Source: Campylobacterales bacterium
GTDB lineage: Bacteria; Campylobacterota; Campylobacteria; Campylobacterales; SZUA-545
Length of the DNA: 13,838 nt
NCBI GenBank assembly: GCA_025800305.1
Contig: JAOXRY010000098.1
Span: 1-13,838 of the forward strand
Reading direction: 5' to 3'
Shown one piece after another: positions 1 to 6,132 of this stretch; the first letter of the stretch is position 1, and the number at the start of each line of letters is the position of its first letter. A program made the position numbers and the translations under genes. The notes below the pieces were generated by a model. It ran no database searches. It was given only the letters and a program-made list of their open reading frames with translations, and was not told the origin of the DNA.

Positions 1-133
1 GTCCCCAACCAAGTCCAACGGTTGTATGACCAGGCTTATGGGTAAAAGATTCAAAAGAATTCACCCAAAGTGAGTGACCAGAGAGGCTTATAGCTAAAGT
101 TGTAGCTACTACTGTTTGTTTTATAATGTTCAT
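1..133 (-). CDS. DUF4198-like exported protein, N-terminal part (runs off left edge)
   Basis: The reverse strand carries ATG at 133 followed by 44 open codons to the window edge, preceded by a good ribosome binding site (AAGGAAAATTA-ATG). The first 20 or so residues form a signal peptide (MNIIKQ, then a hydrophobic run ending SLSG). The mature start reads HSLWVNSF...HKPGHTT and ends LGWG with the next codon beginning C. The pattern H-x-x-W, then a G-x-T stretch, then LGWGH, is what I recall from the start of DUF4198 proteins, a periplasmic family often linked to metal uptake (NikM-like). A Fur-like box lies 40 bases upstream, which agrees with a metal role. The family call rests on about 25 mature residues, so the product is a fair but unproven guess; the presence of a secreted protein gene is well supported. 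Confidence 0.65.
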   Translation of the reverse strand, partial: MNIIKQTVVATTLAISLSGHSLWVNSFESFTHKPGHTTVGLGWG

Positions 134-157
134 TAATTTTCCTTAATTTTTTTAAAT

Positions 158-191
158 ATAATATTAAACATTGATATTGAAAATCAATATA
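158..191 (-). promoter_or_regulatory. Fur-like box overlapping the promoter of the DUF4198 gene
   Basis: Bases 173-191 match the classical 19-base Fur consensus GATAATGATAATCATTATC at 15 of 19 positions by my count. The core is an inverted repeat ATATTG-AAAAT-CAATAT (174-190). On the reverse strand a plausible -35 TTGATT (187-182) lies inside the box, with TATTAT (163-158) 18 bases downstream as -10, so a bound regulator would block the promoter. The start codon is at 133. Iron-dependent repression of the DUF4198 gene is an inference; AT-rich intergenic DNA gives partial Fur matches by chance, and campylobacterial Fur boxes differ somewhat from the E. coli consensus. Confidence 0.5.
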
Positions 192-267
192 TTTTACGTT
201 GATAAAAGGATTTTTTTTTACTTTTTACGTATTCTTTGTAAAGTGGATTTTATTTTTAATAAATAAA

Positions 268-301
268 CTTGATTGACATTGACTAAACTTTTTTATATAA
301 T
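268..301 (+). promoter_or_regulatory. Consensus sigma-70 promoter with HAIR-like HspR operator for cbpA-hspR
   Basis: TTGACA (273-278) and TATAAT (296-301) are separated by exactly 17 bases, a perfect housekeeping promoter. Overlapping the -35 is CTTGATT-N7-ACTAAAC (268-288), which matches the HspR-associated inverted repeat CTTGAGT-N7-ACTCAAG at 6/7 and 5/7 positions with the correct 7-base spacer. The hspR gene is the second gene transcribed from it, so negative autoregulation relieved by heat or misfolded protein is expected, as known for cbpA-hspR in Helicobacter. The predicted transcript starts near 307, so translation cannot begin at the TTG at 273. Confidence 0.8.
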
Positions 302-335
302 TCCTTATCAAATAATTTTAGTGGAGAATATGAAT

Positions 336-1193
336 ATGGCAGGAAAAAGCCTTTATGAAACTTTAGAAGTATCTTCAAATTCCAGTGAAGATGAAATTAA
401 AAAAGCCTATAGAAAATTAGCAAGAAAATACCATCCAGATATCAATAAAGCTCCAGAGGCAGAGGAAAAATTTAAAGAGATAAATGCTGCTTATGAGGTC
501 CTTAGTGATCCTAAGAAAAAAGCACAATATGATCAGTTTGGTGATTCGATGTTTGGAAATCAATCTTTCCATGACTTTGCTCAAGGTCAAGGTGGTTTTG
601 GTGGTGGAATGGATATGGAAGATATCCTTAGTCAGATCTTTGGTCAAGGTGGAGGCTTTGGTGGGAGAGGAGGACACGGAGGTTTTAACTCTAGCTTTAA
701 CTTTGGTATGCCAGATCTTGATATTACAAAAAGAGTCCATATTGACTTTCTTACATCTGTTCAAGGTGGGACAAGAGATGTTGGTGGCTTTGACATCAAG
801 ATCCCAGCTGGAATCAAAGAGGGTGAAAAGCTAAGAGTTAGAAACAAAGGAAAAAGCTATCAAGGACAGCAAGGAGATCTTATTCTTGTGGTGTCTGTTA
901 GTGGTTCAGAAGAGTACGAAAGAGATGGAGATAATCTTACGAAAATATTTCAAGTTCCTTTGAAAACTGCTCTTCTTGGTGGTAAAGTAACAGTAGAGAC
1001 TTTAGAAAAAGATGTAACTCTAAAAATCCCAGCAGGAATTAAGTGTGGACAGAAGTTTAGAATCAAAGGTTTAGGTGTTGAAAATAGAAAGACAAAGATC
1101 AAAGGAGATCTTCATCTAAAAGCAAATATTAAACTTCCAGATCTAGAAAAATTAGATACAGAAGCCTTGGAAAAACTCCTTCCTGAAGAGTAA
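336..1193 (+). CDS. cbpA: CbpA/DnaJ-type co-chaperone (class B J-domain protein)
   Basis: This 285-residue Hsp40 co-chaperone stimulates the DnaK ATPase and delivers unfolded substrates in the cytoplasm. The J domain covers about residues 4-66 with the HPD motif at 33-35. A Gly/Phe-rich linker (GQGGFGGG, GGRGGHGG) follows to about residue 120, then two beta-rich substrate-binding domains (KIPAGIKEGEKLRV and KIPAGIKCGQKFRI mark the equivalent strands). The CxxCxGxG zinc-finger repeats of true DnaJ are absent and only one cysteine is present, hence CbpA type. The frame stays open back to a TTG at 273, but that lies inside the -35 element. GGAG at 323-326 fits ATG 336 (9 bases away) better than ATG 330 (3 bases), giving the usual start MAGKSLYETLEV. 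It forms an operon with hspR, 10 bases downstream. Confidence 0.93.
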   Translation: MAGKSLYETLEVSSNSSEDEIKKAYRKLARKYHPDINKAPEAEEKFKEINAAYEVLSDPKKKAQYDQFGDSMFGNQSFHDFAQGQGGFGGGMDMEDILSQIFGQGGGFGGRGGHGGFNSSFNFGMPDLDITKRVHIDFLTSVQGGTRDVGGFDIKIPAGIKEGEKLRVRNKGKSYQGQQGDLILVVSVSGSEEYERDGDNLTKIFQVPLKTALLGGKVTVETLEKDVTLKIPAGIKCGQKFRIKGLGVENRKTKIKGDLHLKANIKLPDLEKLDTEALEKLLPEE

Positions 1194-1203
1194 AGGATAG
1201 TTT

Positions 1204-1578
1204 ATGCACTCATACGAAGAACCAGTATATATGATAAGCGTTGTAGCTCAGCTACTTGAAATTCATCCTCAGACATTGAGACAGTATGAGAGAGAAGGGC
1301 TTGTGACACCATCAAGAAGCGATGGAAAGATTAGGCTTTACTCTCAAAAAAACATTGATGAAATCAAGATGATTCTAAGACTAACAAGAGAGCTAGGGGT
1401 AAACCTTGCAGGGGTAGATGTAATTTTACAAATGAAAACTCAGATTGGTGAGCTGGAAAAAGAGGTGGAAGATCTAAGAGGAAGATTATCCTCTATTAAT
1501 GAACATAGTGTCGTACCTGATAACAAAGCTGTTGTTTGTACAACTTCTAGAAAAGTAGTTATTATAGAAGAGAAGTAA
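1204..1578 (+). CDS. hspR: HspR, MerR-family heat-shock repressor
   Basis: This 124-residue transcriptional repressor has an N-terminal MerR-type winged helix (about residues 9-75). The stretch MISVVAQLLEIHPQTLRQYE is diagnostic for HspR, followed by the wing region GLVTPSRSDGKIRLYS. A heptad-like helix (IGELEKEVEDLRGRL) at about 80-100 probably forms the dimer coiled coil. HspR represses chaperone operons by binding HAIR repeats and is thought to sense heat stress through its interaction with DnaK/CbpA or substrates. A ribosome binding site AAGGA overlaps the cbpA stop codon, so the two genes are probably co-translated. A HAIR-like site in front of cbpA (268-288) implies autoregulation, and a terminator overlaps the stop codon. 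The C-terminal tail after residue 100 is not recognisable. Confidence 0.93.
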   Translation: MHSYEEPVYMISVVAQLLEIHPQTLRQYEREGLVTPSRSDGKIRLYSQKNIDEIKMILRLTRELGVNLAGVDVILQMKTQIGELEKEVEDLRGRLSSINEHSVVPDNKAVVCTTSRKVVIIEEK

Positions 1579-1604
1579 GATCTCATCTAGAGATCTTATT
1601 TTTT
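1576..1604 (+). terminator. Rho-independent terminator of cbpA-hspR
   Basis: A perfect 9-bp stem TAAGATCTC / GAGATCTTA (1576-1584 with 1590-1598) closes a 5-base loop and is followed by six T residues (1599-1604). The stem includes the stop codons of both convergent genes, hspR on the + strand and the SDR gene on the - strand. In the - direction no T-run follows the stem, so it works best for hspR. Confidence 0.8.
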
Positions 1605-2447
1605 CACAACATCAGCTATAGCTTCTTCAATAGTTTTAAACTGAAACTCAAATCCCGCTTTTGGAAGTTTTTTAGAGATGACTCTTTGCCCATCGAGTAA
1701 AACAGTTGCACCTTCACTAAAGATAAGTTTTACCATAAAAACAGGAAGAGGGATAAATGTACTTTTGTTTAGAGCTTCTCCTAATGCTTTTGTTAGACCT
1801 TCGTTAGTCGATGGAGTAGGAGCTGTATAGTTAAAAGTTCCATCAAGTTCTTGTTCAATTAAAAACTTTTGGGCATTTACCAGATCTTTAATGTGTATCC
1901 ACGAAAAACTTTGTTTTCCATCACCAATTACTCCTCCTAGACCCATTTTAAAAGGAGGTAGCATTTTTGATAAAGCACCACCATTTCCGATCACAACACC
2001 AAATCTTGTAATGGCAACTTTTATACCTAGATCTTCCGCTTTTTTTGCTTCATTTTCCCACTGTTGGCAAAGTTCCCCTAAAAAGTCATTACTATACTCG
2101 GTTGTCTCTTCTGTATACTCTTTATCACCTTTGTAAATTCCTACTGCAGAAGTAGAAATAAGTTGTTTTGGTTTATTTTTCATTAATTTAAAAGATTCAA
2201 TAAGTTTATTGGTTGTATTGATTCTGCTGCCAACTAAGATTTTTTTATAGTCTTCATTCCATCTAGTACTAATATTTGCTCCTGCAAGGTTTATAAAAAC
2301 ATCAATGCCATCATATTTCTTTCCAAAATCTTCGTTGGAAAGATTGAGATCTGATCTTTCTATTCTTAGTACTTCATTATTCTCTTCTAGTTCGTTTATA
2401 ATATTTTTCCCAACGAATCCACTTGCTCCAGTTATAGCTATTTTCAT
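1596..2447 (-). CDS. TIGR01777-family NAD(P)-dependent epimerase/oxidoreductase (SDR39U1/YfcH-like)
   Basis: This 283-residue member of the extended short-chain dehydrogenase superfamily begins MKIAITGASGFVG, with the Rossmann dinucleotide-binding glycines G7-A-S-G-F-V-G13. ISTSAVGIYKG in the middle supplies the Ser and Tyr of the SDR active-site region. VAITRFGVVIGNGGALSKM and FSWIHIKDLV are typical of the TIGR01777 group (E. coli YfcH, human SDR39U1). The last 50 or so residues (ALNKSTFIPLPVF...KLPKAGFEF) match the DUF1731 tail of that group. Its substrate is unknown in general. The start has a GAGG-type ribosome binding site 7-8 bases upstream. It stands alone, convergent with hspR and divergent from rpsB. 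Confidence 0.9.
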   Translation of the reverse strand: MKIAITGASGFVGKNIINELEENNEVLRIERSDLNLSNEDFGKKYDGIDVFINLAGANISTRWNEDYKKILVGSRINTTNKLIESFKLMKNKPKQLISTSAVGIYKGDKEYTEETTEYSNDFLGELCQQWENEAKKAEDLGIKVAITRFGVVIGNGGALSKMLPPFKMGLGGVIGDGKQSFSWIHIKDLVNAQKFLIEQELDGTFNYTAPTPSTNEGLTKALGEALNKSTFIPLPVFMVKLIFSEGATVLLDGQRVISKKLPKAGFEFQFKTIEEAIADVVKK

Positions 2448-2540
2448 AATTAATACCTCACATTAGTTAAGTTAATTGATTATACCACTTCAAACTTTCA
2501 TTTTACTTGACCTCTAAGTGTTCTTTAATATTTTTTTCTC

Positions 2541-2546
2541 TATAAT
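2541..2546 (+). promoter_or_regulatory. -10 element of the rpsB-tsf promoter
   Basis: A perfect TATAAT at 2541-2546 follows a T-rich tract (TATTTTTTTCTC). No -35 box is found at normal spacing; the nearest TTGACC (2507-2512) is 28 bases away. A weak -35 with periodic T-rich upstream DNA is typical of campylobacterial housekeeping promoters. Transcription would begin near 2553, leaving a leader of about 100 bases before rpsB. Confidence 0.6.
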
Positions 2547-2566
2547 CACGAGCCTAAAAATACACA

Positions 2567-2612
2567 GGTGTTAATCCTTTAACGGGTTGTGGCTTAGCCA
2601 CTAAGGAACACC
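2567..2612 (+). ncRNA. Structured rpsB leader, candidate S2 autoregulatory element
   Basis: The leader can fold into a three-way junction. An outer stem GGTGTT/AACACC (2567-2572 with 2607-2612) encloses hairpin 1, AATCC-TTTAAC-GGGTT (2573-2588, one G-U pair), and hairpin 2, GTGGC-TTA-GCCAC (2589-2601). TAAGG (2602-2606) is left unpaired in the junction. Two alternatives compete: GGGTT (2584-2588) can pair with AACCC (2621-2625) nearer the start codon, and TCCTTTA can pair with TAAGGA. S2 is known to repress its own operon through the leader in E. coli, so S2 binding here is a reasonable inference. The structure was drawn by eye and has no covariation support. Confidence 0.5.
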
Positions 2613-2652
2613 GAGGTATAAACCCAAAAAAATTAAAAAAGGAGAACTAGTT

Positions 2653-3435
2653 ATGGTTACAATGAAAGACCTACTAGAATGTGGTGTACATTTCGGACAC
2701 CAAACAAGAAGATGGAATCCAAAGATGAAAAAATATATCTTTGGTGTAAGAAAGAATATCTATATAATAGATCTACAAAAGACTCTAAGATATTTCAGAT
2801 ATACATATAATGTGGTAAAAGACGCTGCTGCTGAAGGTAAAACAATTTTATTTGTTGGTACAAAAAAACAAGCTAGCCAATTAATCGAGCAAGAAGCTAA
2901 AAGATGTGGTATGCCATATGTATCTAACAGATGGTTAGGTGGTATGCTTACAAACCAAAAAACAATTAAACAATCAATCAAAAAACTTGAAGCTATTGAA
3001 GAATTAGAAAAAAGTGGAAAAATCGACCTTCTAACTAAAAAAGAAGCTTTAATGCTAAGAAGACAAAAAGATAAATTAGAAAGATATATCGGTGGTATCA
3101 AAGATATGAACGGTACACCTGATATGGTTTTCGTACTTGACGCTGTTAAAGAAAAAATTGCTGTTCAAGAAGCTAACAGACTAGGAATCCCAGTTGTAGC
3201 TCCACTAGATACAAACTGTGATCCAGATGTTGTTGATTACCCAATCCCAGGAAATGACGATGCAATTAGAGCAATTGGTCTATTTTGTAAAGAGATGGCA
3301 AGTGCTGTAATCGAAGGTAGAGAACTGTCTGCTCAAGATGGTAAAGCAGAAGCTGAAGGTGAAGCTCCAGCTGAAGAAGCAAAAGAAGAAGCTCCAGCTG
3401 AAGAAGTAGCTGAAGCTAAAACAGAGGAGGCGTAA
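2653..3435 (+). CDS. rpsB: 30S ribosomal protein S2
   Basis: This 260-residue protein binds the 30S subunit at the head-body junction and is needed for S1 recruitment. The N-terminus MKDLLECGVHFGHQTRRWNP, the stretch KKYIFGVRKNIYIIDLQKT and SNRWLGGMLTNQKTIKQS are universal S2 signatures; PVVAPLDTNCDPD and YPIPGNDDAIRAI mark the C-terminal part of the fold. The last 35 or so residues are an acidic Ala/Glu-rich tail with two copies of EEAPAEE-type sequence, a length-variable region in Campylobacterota. GGAG (2641-2644) lies 8 bases before ATG. Only two bases separate its stop from tsf, so the two form the standard rpsB-tsf operon. Codon choice is restricted and A/T-ending, as expected for a highly expressed gene. 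Confidence 0.98.
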   Translation: MVTMKDLLECGVHFGHQTRRWNPKMKKYIFGVRKNIYIIDLQKTLRYFRYTYNVVKDAAAEGKTILFVGTKKQASQLIEQEAKRCGMPYVSNRWLGGMLTNQKTIKQSIKKLEAIEELEKSGKIDLLTKKEALMLRRQKDKLERYIGGIKDMNGTPDMVFVLDAVKEKIAVQEANRLGIPVVAPLDTNCDPDVVDYPIPGNDDAIRAIGLFCKEMASAVIEGRELSAQDGKAEAEGEAPAEEAKEEAPAEEVAEAKTEEA

Positions 3436-3437
3436 TT

Positions 3438-4358
3438 ATGGCTGTTACTCCTGCAATGATTAAAGAACTTAGAGAGTCTACAAACGCTGGTTTAATGGAT
3501 TGTAAAAAAGCTCTTGCTGCATCTGAAGGTGATATGCAAGGTGCTGTTGAGTGGTTAAGAGAGAAAGGTCTTTCTAAAGCTGCTAAAGTAGCTGGTAAAA
3601 TCGCTGCTGAAGGTGTTGTTTCTGTTGTTGTTGCTGATGATTGTGCTAAAGCTACAATTATCGAAGTTAACTCAGAAACAGACTTTGTTGCTAAAAATGA
3701 AAACTTCACAGGTTTTGTTGATGTAATGGCTAACGCTATCTATTCAAGTTCTTTCAAGACAATTGATGAAGTAAAAGCTGGTGAGTTAGAAGGTAAACCT
3801 TATGAAACTCACATCGCTGAAGCTACAGCTAAAGTTGGTGAGAAAATTGATGTAAGAAGATTTACAACTTTTGAAGCTCCAGAAAGTGGTTTAGTAAATG
3901 GTTATACTCACTCAAATGGTCAAATGGGTGCAATTGTTTGTGTTGAAACTGATAGTAAAGCTACAGCTGACGCTGTTAAAGATCTTGTAAAAGATATTGC
4001 AATGCATGCTACAGCAATGAACCCAGAGTATCTAAATGAGTCTGAAATCCCACAAGAGATTTTAGACAGAGAGACTGAGTTTGCAAAGAACCAATTAAAA
4101 GAAGAAGGTAAGCCAGAAGCAATCTGGGATAAAATTCTTCCAGGAAAAATTAAAAAATATGCAAAAGATAACTGTTTAGTTGATCAAGCTTTCGTTAAAG
4201 ATGACAAGCAATCAGTATCTGGTGCATTATCTGCTGCTGCTAAAGCTGCTGGTGGTGAAGCTAAAATAGTAGCCTTCTCAAGATTCCAAGTTGGTGAAGG
4301 TATCGAGAAAAAAGAAGATAACTTTGCTGACGAAGTTGCAGCTCAACTTAAAAAATAG
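3438..4358 (+). CDS. tsf: Translation elongation factor Ts
   Basis: This 306-residue guanine nucleotide exchange factor releases GDP from EF-Tu. The N-terminal UBA-like module reads MIKELRESTNAGLMDCKKAL. The core signature TDFVAKN lies at residues 81-87, containing the Asp-Phe pair that displaces the magnesium ion in EF-Tu. The dimerisation region and the C-terminal segment (DNCLVDQAFVKDDKQSV...) follow. It is somewhat longer than the E. coli protein and falls in the normal range for the phylum. The ribosome binding site AGGAGG (3424-3429) lies within the last codons of rpsB, so translation is probably coupled. No hairpin terminator is evident before the next promoter at 4372. Confidence 0.98.
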   Translation: MAVTPAMIKELRESTNAGLMDCKKALAASEGDMQGAVEWLREKGLSKAAKVAGKIAAEGVVSVVVADDCAKATIIEVNSETDFVAKNENFTGFVDVMANAIYSSSFKTIDEVKAGELEGKPYETHIAEATAKVGEKIDVRRFTTFEAPESGLVNGYTHSNGQMGAIVCVETDSKATADAVKDLVKDIAMHATAMNPEYLNESEIPQEILDRETEFAKNQLKEEGKPEAIWDKILPGKIKKYAKDNCLVDQAFVKDDKQSVSGALSAAAKAAGGEAKIVAFSRFQVGEGIEKKEDNFADEVAAQLKK

Positions 4359-4371
4359 AATTATTTAATCA

Positions 4372-4389
4372 TTGGAACACTCTTTGCTA
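4372..4389 (+). promoter_or_regulatory. Sigma-54 (RpoN) promoter upstream of the 49-codon gene
   Basis: The sequence TTGGAACACTCTTTGCTA has the invariant GG (4374-4375) and GC (4386-4387) exactly 10 bases apart. It matches the sigma-54 pattern TTGG-AC-N5-TTGCT in the TTGGAAC variant typical of Helicobacter and Campylobacter flagellar promoters. The expected start is about 12 bases past the GC, near 4399-4400, leaving roughly 20 bases to the ATG at 4419 with a strong ribosome binding site between. In those genera sigma-54 with FlgR drives class 2 (rod, hook) flagellar genes. The match in an intergenic position directly before a gene makes chance less likely. Confidence 0.72.
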
Positions 4390-4418
4390 TAGTAGTAATA
4401 CCAAAGTAAGGAGTCTCC

Positions 4419-4568
4419 ATGATATTAATGGATAAACTTCAAATGATGGTGAAGCTAAAAGAGAAGATTTACAATTTAAAAAGGCAACAGGCTGATGCTT
4501 CAGAAGTTGCTAAACTTGAAAAGCTCCTCGATAAGCTCCAAACAACGCCTAACGCTAAGTTTATATAA
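4419..4568 (+). CDS. Small coiled-coil protein of 49 residues, putative sigma-54/flagellar regulon member
   Basis: ATG 4419 opens a 49-codon frame ending at TAA 4566-4568, preceded by AAGGAG (4408-4413) at 5-base spacing, one of the best ribosome binding sites in the window. The product begins MILMDKLQMMVKLKEK and is almost wholly helical. It is rich in Leu, Lys and Gln with a heptad-like pattern, and ends TTPNAKFI. No signal peptide or membrane segment is seen. I do not recognise the family. Its own sigma-54 promoter 30 bases upstream, and the ATPase-fliR pair 58 bases downstream, suggest a role in flagellar assembly, for example as a small chaperone, adaptor or regulator; that is inference from context. 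It is too short for most gene finders and may be unannotated in relatives. Confidence 0.7.
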   Translation: MILMDKLQMMVKLKEKIYNLKRQQADASEVAKLEKLLDKLQTTPNAKFI

Positions 4569-4626
4569 CTTGACGTTGTCATTTGATAAGCCAATGACTT
4601 ACTTCTATTTTGAAACGGATTTTTAA

Positions 4627-5265
4627 ATGATGTTAGAAGCAATAGGGGTAAGTCATAACTTTGACTACGACCTTTTCTCAGATATTAATTTACAACTAAA
4701 CAAAAAAGAATCTATCGCCATACTTGGTGTTAGTGGTAGTGGAAAATCTACTTTAATGCATATTCTTTCAAGTTTTATGAAGCCTAATAGTGGAAAAATA
4801 AATATTAATGGTGAAAGTATCTATGACCTTCCTTCAAAAAAACTAGAAGATCTAAGAAGATATAACCTTGGTATGATTTTTCAACAACACTACCTTTTCC
4901 GTGGTTTTACAGGAATGGAAAATATTCTTTCTGCGTCTTTAATGGCAGAGCAATCTATAGATAACCAACTTTTAGAAAAACTTGGAATAGATCAAGTTAT
5001 CAATCAGTCTGCTGCGGATCTTTCAGGAGGACAACAACAAAGAGTTTCTGTCGCTAGAGTTTTGGTTAAAAAACCACAGATTATCTTTGCAGACGAACCA
5101 ACAGGAAATCTTGATAAAGATACAGCAAAGAGTGTTATGGATGTTCTTTACTCTTATGTAAAAGAGGAAGATAGAGGAATGTTCCTGGTAACACATGATG
5201 AGAAAATTGCTTCATCTTGTGATAAGATTTATCTTTTGGAAAATAAGATCTTAAAAGAGTTATGA
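4627..5265 (+). CDS. ABC transporter ATP-binding protein (LolD/FtsE/MacB type)
   Basis: This complete single-domain ABC ATPase has 212 residues. It shows Walker A GVSGSGKST (34-42), a Q-loop FQQ (Q86), the signature LSGGQQQR (132-139), Walker B IIFADEPTGNLD with the catalytic Glu at 157, and the switch His in VTH (190). The ADEPTGNLD form and overall length place it in the LolD/FtsE/MacB type-VII family, which works with permeases that move or act on periplasmic lipids, peptides or lipoproteins. No permease gene is adjacent. Its stop overlaps the fliR start by four bases (ATGA), so the two are translationally coupled. The same pairing occurs in C. jejuni next to tsf, by recollection of gene order. 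The ribosome binding site is weak (GGAT). The partner is unknown. Confidence 0.92.
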   Translation: MMLEAIGVSHNFDYDLFSDINLQLNKKESIAILGVSGSGKSTLMHILSSFMKPNSGKININGESIYDLPSKKLEDLRRYNLGMIFQQHYLFRGFTGMENILSASLMAEQSIDNQLLEKLGIDQVINQSAADLSGGQQQRVSVARVLVKKPQIIFADEPTGNLDKDTAKSVMDVLYSYVKEEDRGMFLVTHDEKIASSCDKIYLLENKILKEL

Positions 5266-6041
5266 CAGACTTTACTGCCTTTTTAACAGACGGTAGCGTA
5301 GCAAACTTCTTTTTATTACTTGTTAGACTTGGTGGAATGTTTGTATTTCTACCCTTTTTCAATTCTCCAACAGTTTTTGTAACAATTAAAACAGGTTTTG
5401 TATTTTTCCTTACAATTCTTTTTTACCCAGTTCTTCAGCCAATTGGTTTTGAATTAAACATCGCTACTATAGTAGGAGCTATAATAAGTGAGCTATTTTT
5501 AGGGATGGCAGTTGGAGTAATACTTAGTGTTATTTTTGCAATGATGCAATACGCAGGGGAACTTGTGGCATTTGTAATGGGTTTTACAATGGCATCAACT
5601 ATGGACCCTCAAACAGGAACAAGTACACCAATTACTAGCCAGTTTCTAAATATGTTTGCGATTATGGTATTTTTGGTTATTGATGGACATCACACTGTTA
5701 TTTTATTTATGTATGACTCTTTAAACATGGTGCCCCTTGGAGGTTTTGTCTTTGAGGAGAGATATATAGAGTATATGATTAAATCGATGACTTCCTTATT
5801 TATTTTTGGGTTTTCTTTGGCATTTCCGATTCTATCTTTGTCCCTTTTATCTGATATTATTTTTGGAATGATTATGAAGACAATGCCAAGTTTCAATCTT
5901 CTTGTAATTGGTTTTCCAATAAAAATCTCTATTGCTTTTATTGTTTTTATGGCAATTTTATCATCTATGGTTGTAGTTTTTGAGGGACAACTAGAAAAGG
6001 CTTTTCGAGTTATATTCAGCTTTATAGGAACATCAATCTAA
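5262..6041 (+). CDS. fliR: FliR, flagellar type III export apparatus membrane protein
   Basis: This 259-residue polytopic inner-membrane protein with about six hydrophobic segments, one copy of which joins FliP and FliQ in the export gate at the base of the flagellum. Family marks are the N-terminal RLGGMFVFLPFFNS, the segment ELFLGMAVGVILSVIFAMMQYAGELV (about residues 74-99), the loop TMASTMDPQTGTSTPITSQFLN, and the C-terminal PSFNLLVIGFPIKI. Length matches the family norm of about 260. The ATGA overlap with the ATPase gene and the sigma-54 promoter further upstream suggest expression with the flagellar class 2 genes. Other flagellar genes are not in the window, which is usual for the scattered flagellar loci of this phylum. 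Confidence 0.96.
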   Translation: MTDFTAFLTDGSVANFFLLLVRLGGMFVFLPFFNSPTVFVTIKTGFVFFLTILFYPVLQPIGFELNIATIVGAIISELFLGMAVGVILSVIFAMMQYAGELVAFVMGFTMASTMDPQTGTSTPITSQFLNMFAIMVFLVIDGHHTVILFMYDSLNMVPLGGFVFEERYIEYMIKSMTSLFIFGFSLAFPILSLSLLSDIIFGMIMKTMPSFNLLVIGFPIKISIAFIVFMAILSSMVVVFEGQLEKAFRVIFSFIGTSI

Positions 6042-6103
6042 TCTGAGACACAAAAAAGTTATTCATTTTACAAAAAAGAGAGAAGTTAGAGAGTTTTTCT
6101 TTC

Positions 6104-6109
6104 TATAAT
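6104..6109 (+). promoter_or_regulatory. Probable -10 element of the HD-GYP gene
   Basis: TATAAT at 6104-6109 sits in a T-rich context (GTTTTTCTTTC-TATAAT), 23 bases before the GTG candidate start. No -35 is visible at normal spacing, as for the rpsB promoter. The sequence between fliR and this gene (6042-6132) otherwise shows no convincing terminator. Confidence 0.45.
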
Positions 6110-6132
6110 TTATAAAATATATAAAGTAAAGT

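Noticed and set aside
273..335. N-terminal extension of CbpA from a TTG at 273
   Set aside because: The codons lie within the -35 and -10 elements and the extension is hydrophobic and unlike the family; ATG 336 has a proper ribosome binding site.
417..834. Open frames on both strands inside cbpA
   Set aside because: They overlap the conserved J-domain and Gly/Phe region of cbpA and have no independent support.
2760..3101. Reverse-strand open frame of 113 codons inside rpsB
   Set aside because: It is fully contained in rpsB, has no ribosome binding site or recognisable product, and arises from the biased codon use of the ribosomal gene.
3355..3432. Direct repeats GAAGCTCCAGCTGAAGAAG in the 3' end of rpsB
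   Set aside because: They encode the acidic Ala/Glu tail of S2 and reflect low-complexity protein sequence, not a mobile or regulatory repeat.
3416..3709. Reverse-strand open frame of 97 codons across the start of tsf
   Set aside because: Shadow of tsf; composition mirrors the Ala-rich coding strand and no start signals are present.
4388..4401. Sigma-70 -10 candidates TATAGT and TAATAC before the 49-codon gene
   Set aside because: No -35 at proper spacing for TATAGT, and TAATAC would start transcription in the ribosome binding site; the sigma-54 pattern explains the region better.
4578..4598. Hairpin GTCATT / AATGAC between the 49-codon gene and the ATPase gene
   Set aside because: Only 6 bp with a 9-base loop and no T-run; too weak to call a terminator.
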